From the NCBI GenBank assembly GCA_947476625.1, contig CANJRA010000009.1, positions 35,741-99,740 of the forward strand: DNA of 64,000 nt, given 5' to 3'. This stretch comes from Fidelibacterota bacterium (GTDB taxonomy: Bacteria > Pseudomonadota > Alphaproteobacteria > Rhodospirillales > Rhodospirillaceae). The notes beneath the pieces were generated by a model. That model ran no database searches and had not been told where the DNA came from. It saw nothing but the letters and a program-made list of their open reading frames with translations. The stretch's first letter is position 1. Each line of letters starts with the position of its first letter. Both the position numbers and the translations under genes were made by a program. This document shows positions 63,945 through 64,000 of the stretch, in pieces.

Positions 63945-64000
63945 TGGCCGCTTTAGTGAGGGATTATTGCTCCGGCGCTTACACACGAGGACGCCAAAAA

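Larger units (their letters stand above)
57949..64000. mobile_element. Integrated element (left part), tRNA-Lys-associated
   Basis: Gene content is that of an integrative element or phage satellite: tyrosine recombinase next to attL, AlpA-like excisionase, Toprim-DUF3987 replication protein and small unknown genes, all rightward. The tRNA fragment points left, so the intact tRNA-Lys gene rebuilt by the element should lie on the minus strand at the right end, beyond the window. Base composition of the replication gene looks lower in G+C than the core genes. No structural phage gene, conjugation gene or resistance gene is visible in this part. Confidence 0.82.

Overview
This 64 kb window is chromosomal DNA from an alphaproteobacterium. 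The gene order supports this independently of any single gene: tolC-popZ(DUF2497)-valS; xthA, erpA and dgt close together; argS-SPOR-nagZ-M50 protease-scpA-scpB-tatA-tatB-tatC-serS-surE-pcm-LysM/M23; DUF815-yajC-secD-secF-Mth938-phytoene-synthase-like-trmFO; and uvrA/ssb-gyrA-coaD-peptidyl-prolyl isomerase. A GTTC-N7-GTTC LexA box in front of uvrA is also the alphaproteobacterial type. I cannot fix the order or genus; a Rhodospirillales-like or related deep-branching lineage fits the synteny.

Layout. 1-670: a leftward tRNA-Cys/tRNA-Asn operon with a clear promoter. 670-8450: PCMT-like protein, TolC, polar organiser PopZ, ValS, IlvD. 8445-14670: mixed housekeeping genes (maleylacetoacetate isomerase, CMD-family protein, XthA, a secreted protein with an HENQH motif, ErpA, FMN reductase, DHFR-like protein, TrxC, Dgt). 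14780-23970: an accessory block between dgt and argS, which are neighbours in many relatives. It holds a Tat-exported superoxide dismutase, MscL, a TPR/O-GlcNAc-transferase-like protein and a czcCBA-type metal efflux operon led by a His-rich secreted protein; czcA carries an in-frame amber codon. 24094-36017: the conserved argS-to-LysM/M23 run, with two tandem tatA genes. 36249-38159: a hybrid histidine kinase with a PilJ/NarX-like sensor. 38171-45593: the Sec accessory, complex-I-assembly-like and TrmFO block. 45686-48116: poorly known genes (double DUF4170-SRPBCC fusion, a GST chimera, a retropepsin-like protein with two DTG motifs). 48125-57713: DNA repair, replication and CoA genes, ending in a frameshifted acetyltransferase.

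57908-64000 is the left end of an integrated element. A displaced 3' fragment of a tRNA-Lys gene, still followed by its own terminator, marks the left attachment site. A tyrosine recombinase, an unknown small basic protein, an AlpA-like excisionase, a Toprim-DUF3987 primase/helicase-like protein and unknown small genes follow. The right end lies outside the window, where an intact tRNA-Lys gene on the minus strand is predicted.

The strongest candidates for something new are the integrated element with its unrecognised cargo, the double DUF4170-SRPBCC protein, the tandem TatA pair, the His-rich leader of the metal efflux operon, and the 12-C tract in front of popZ. I saw no CRISPR array, rRNA operon or complete insertion sequence.
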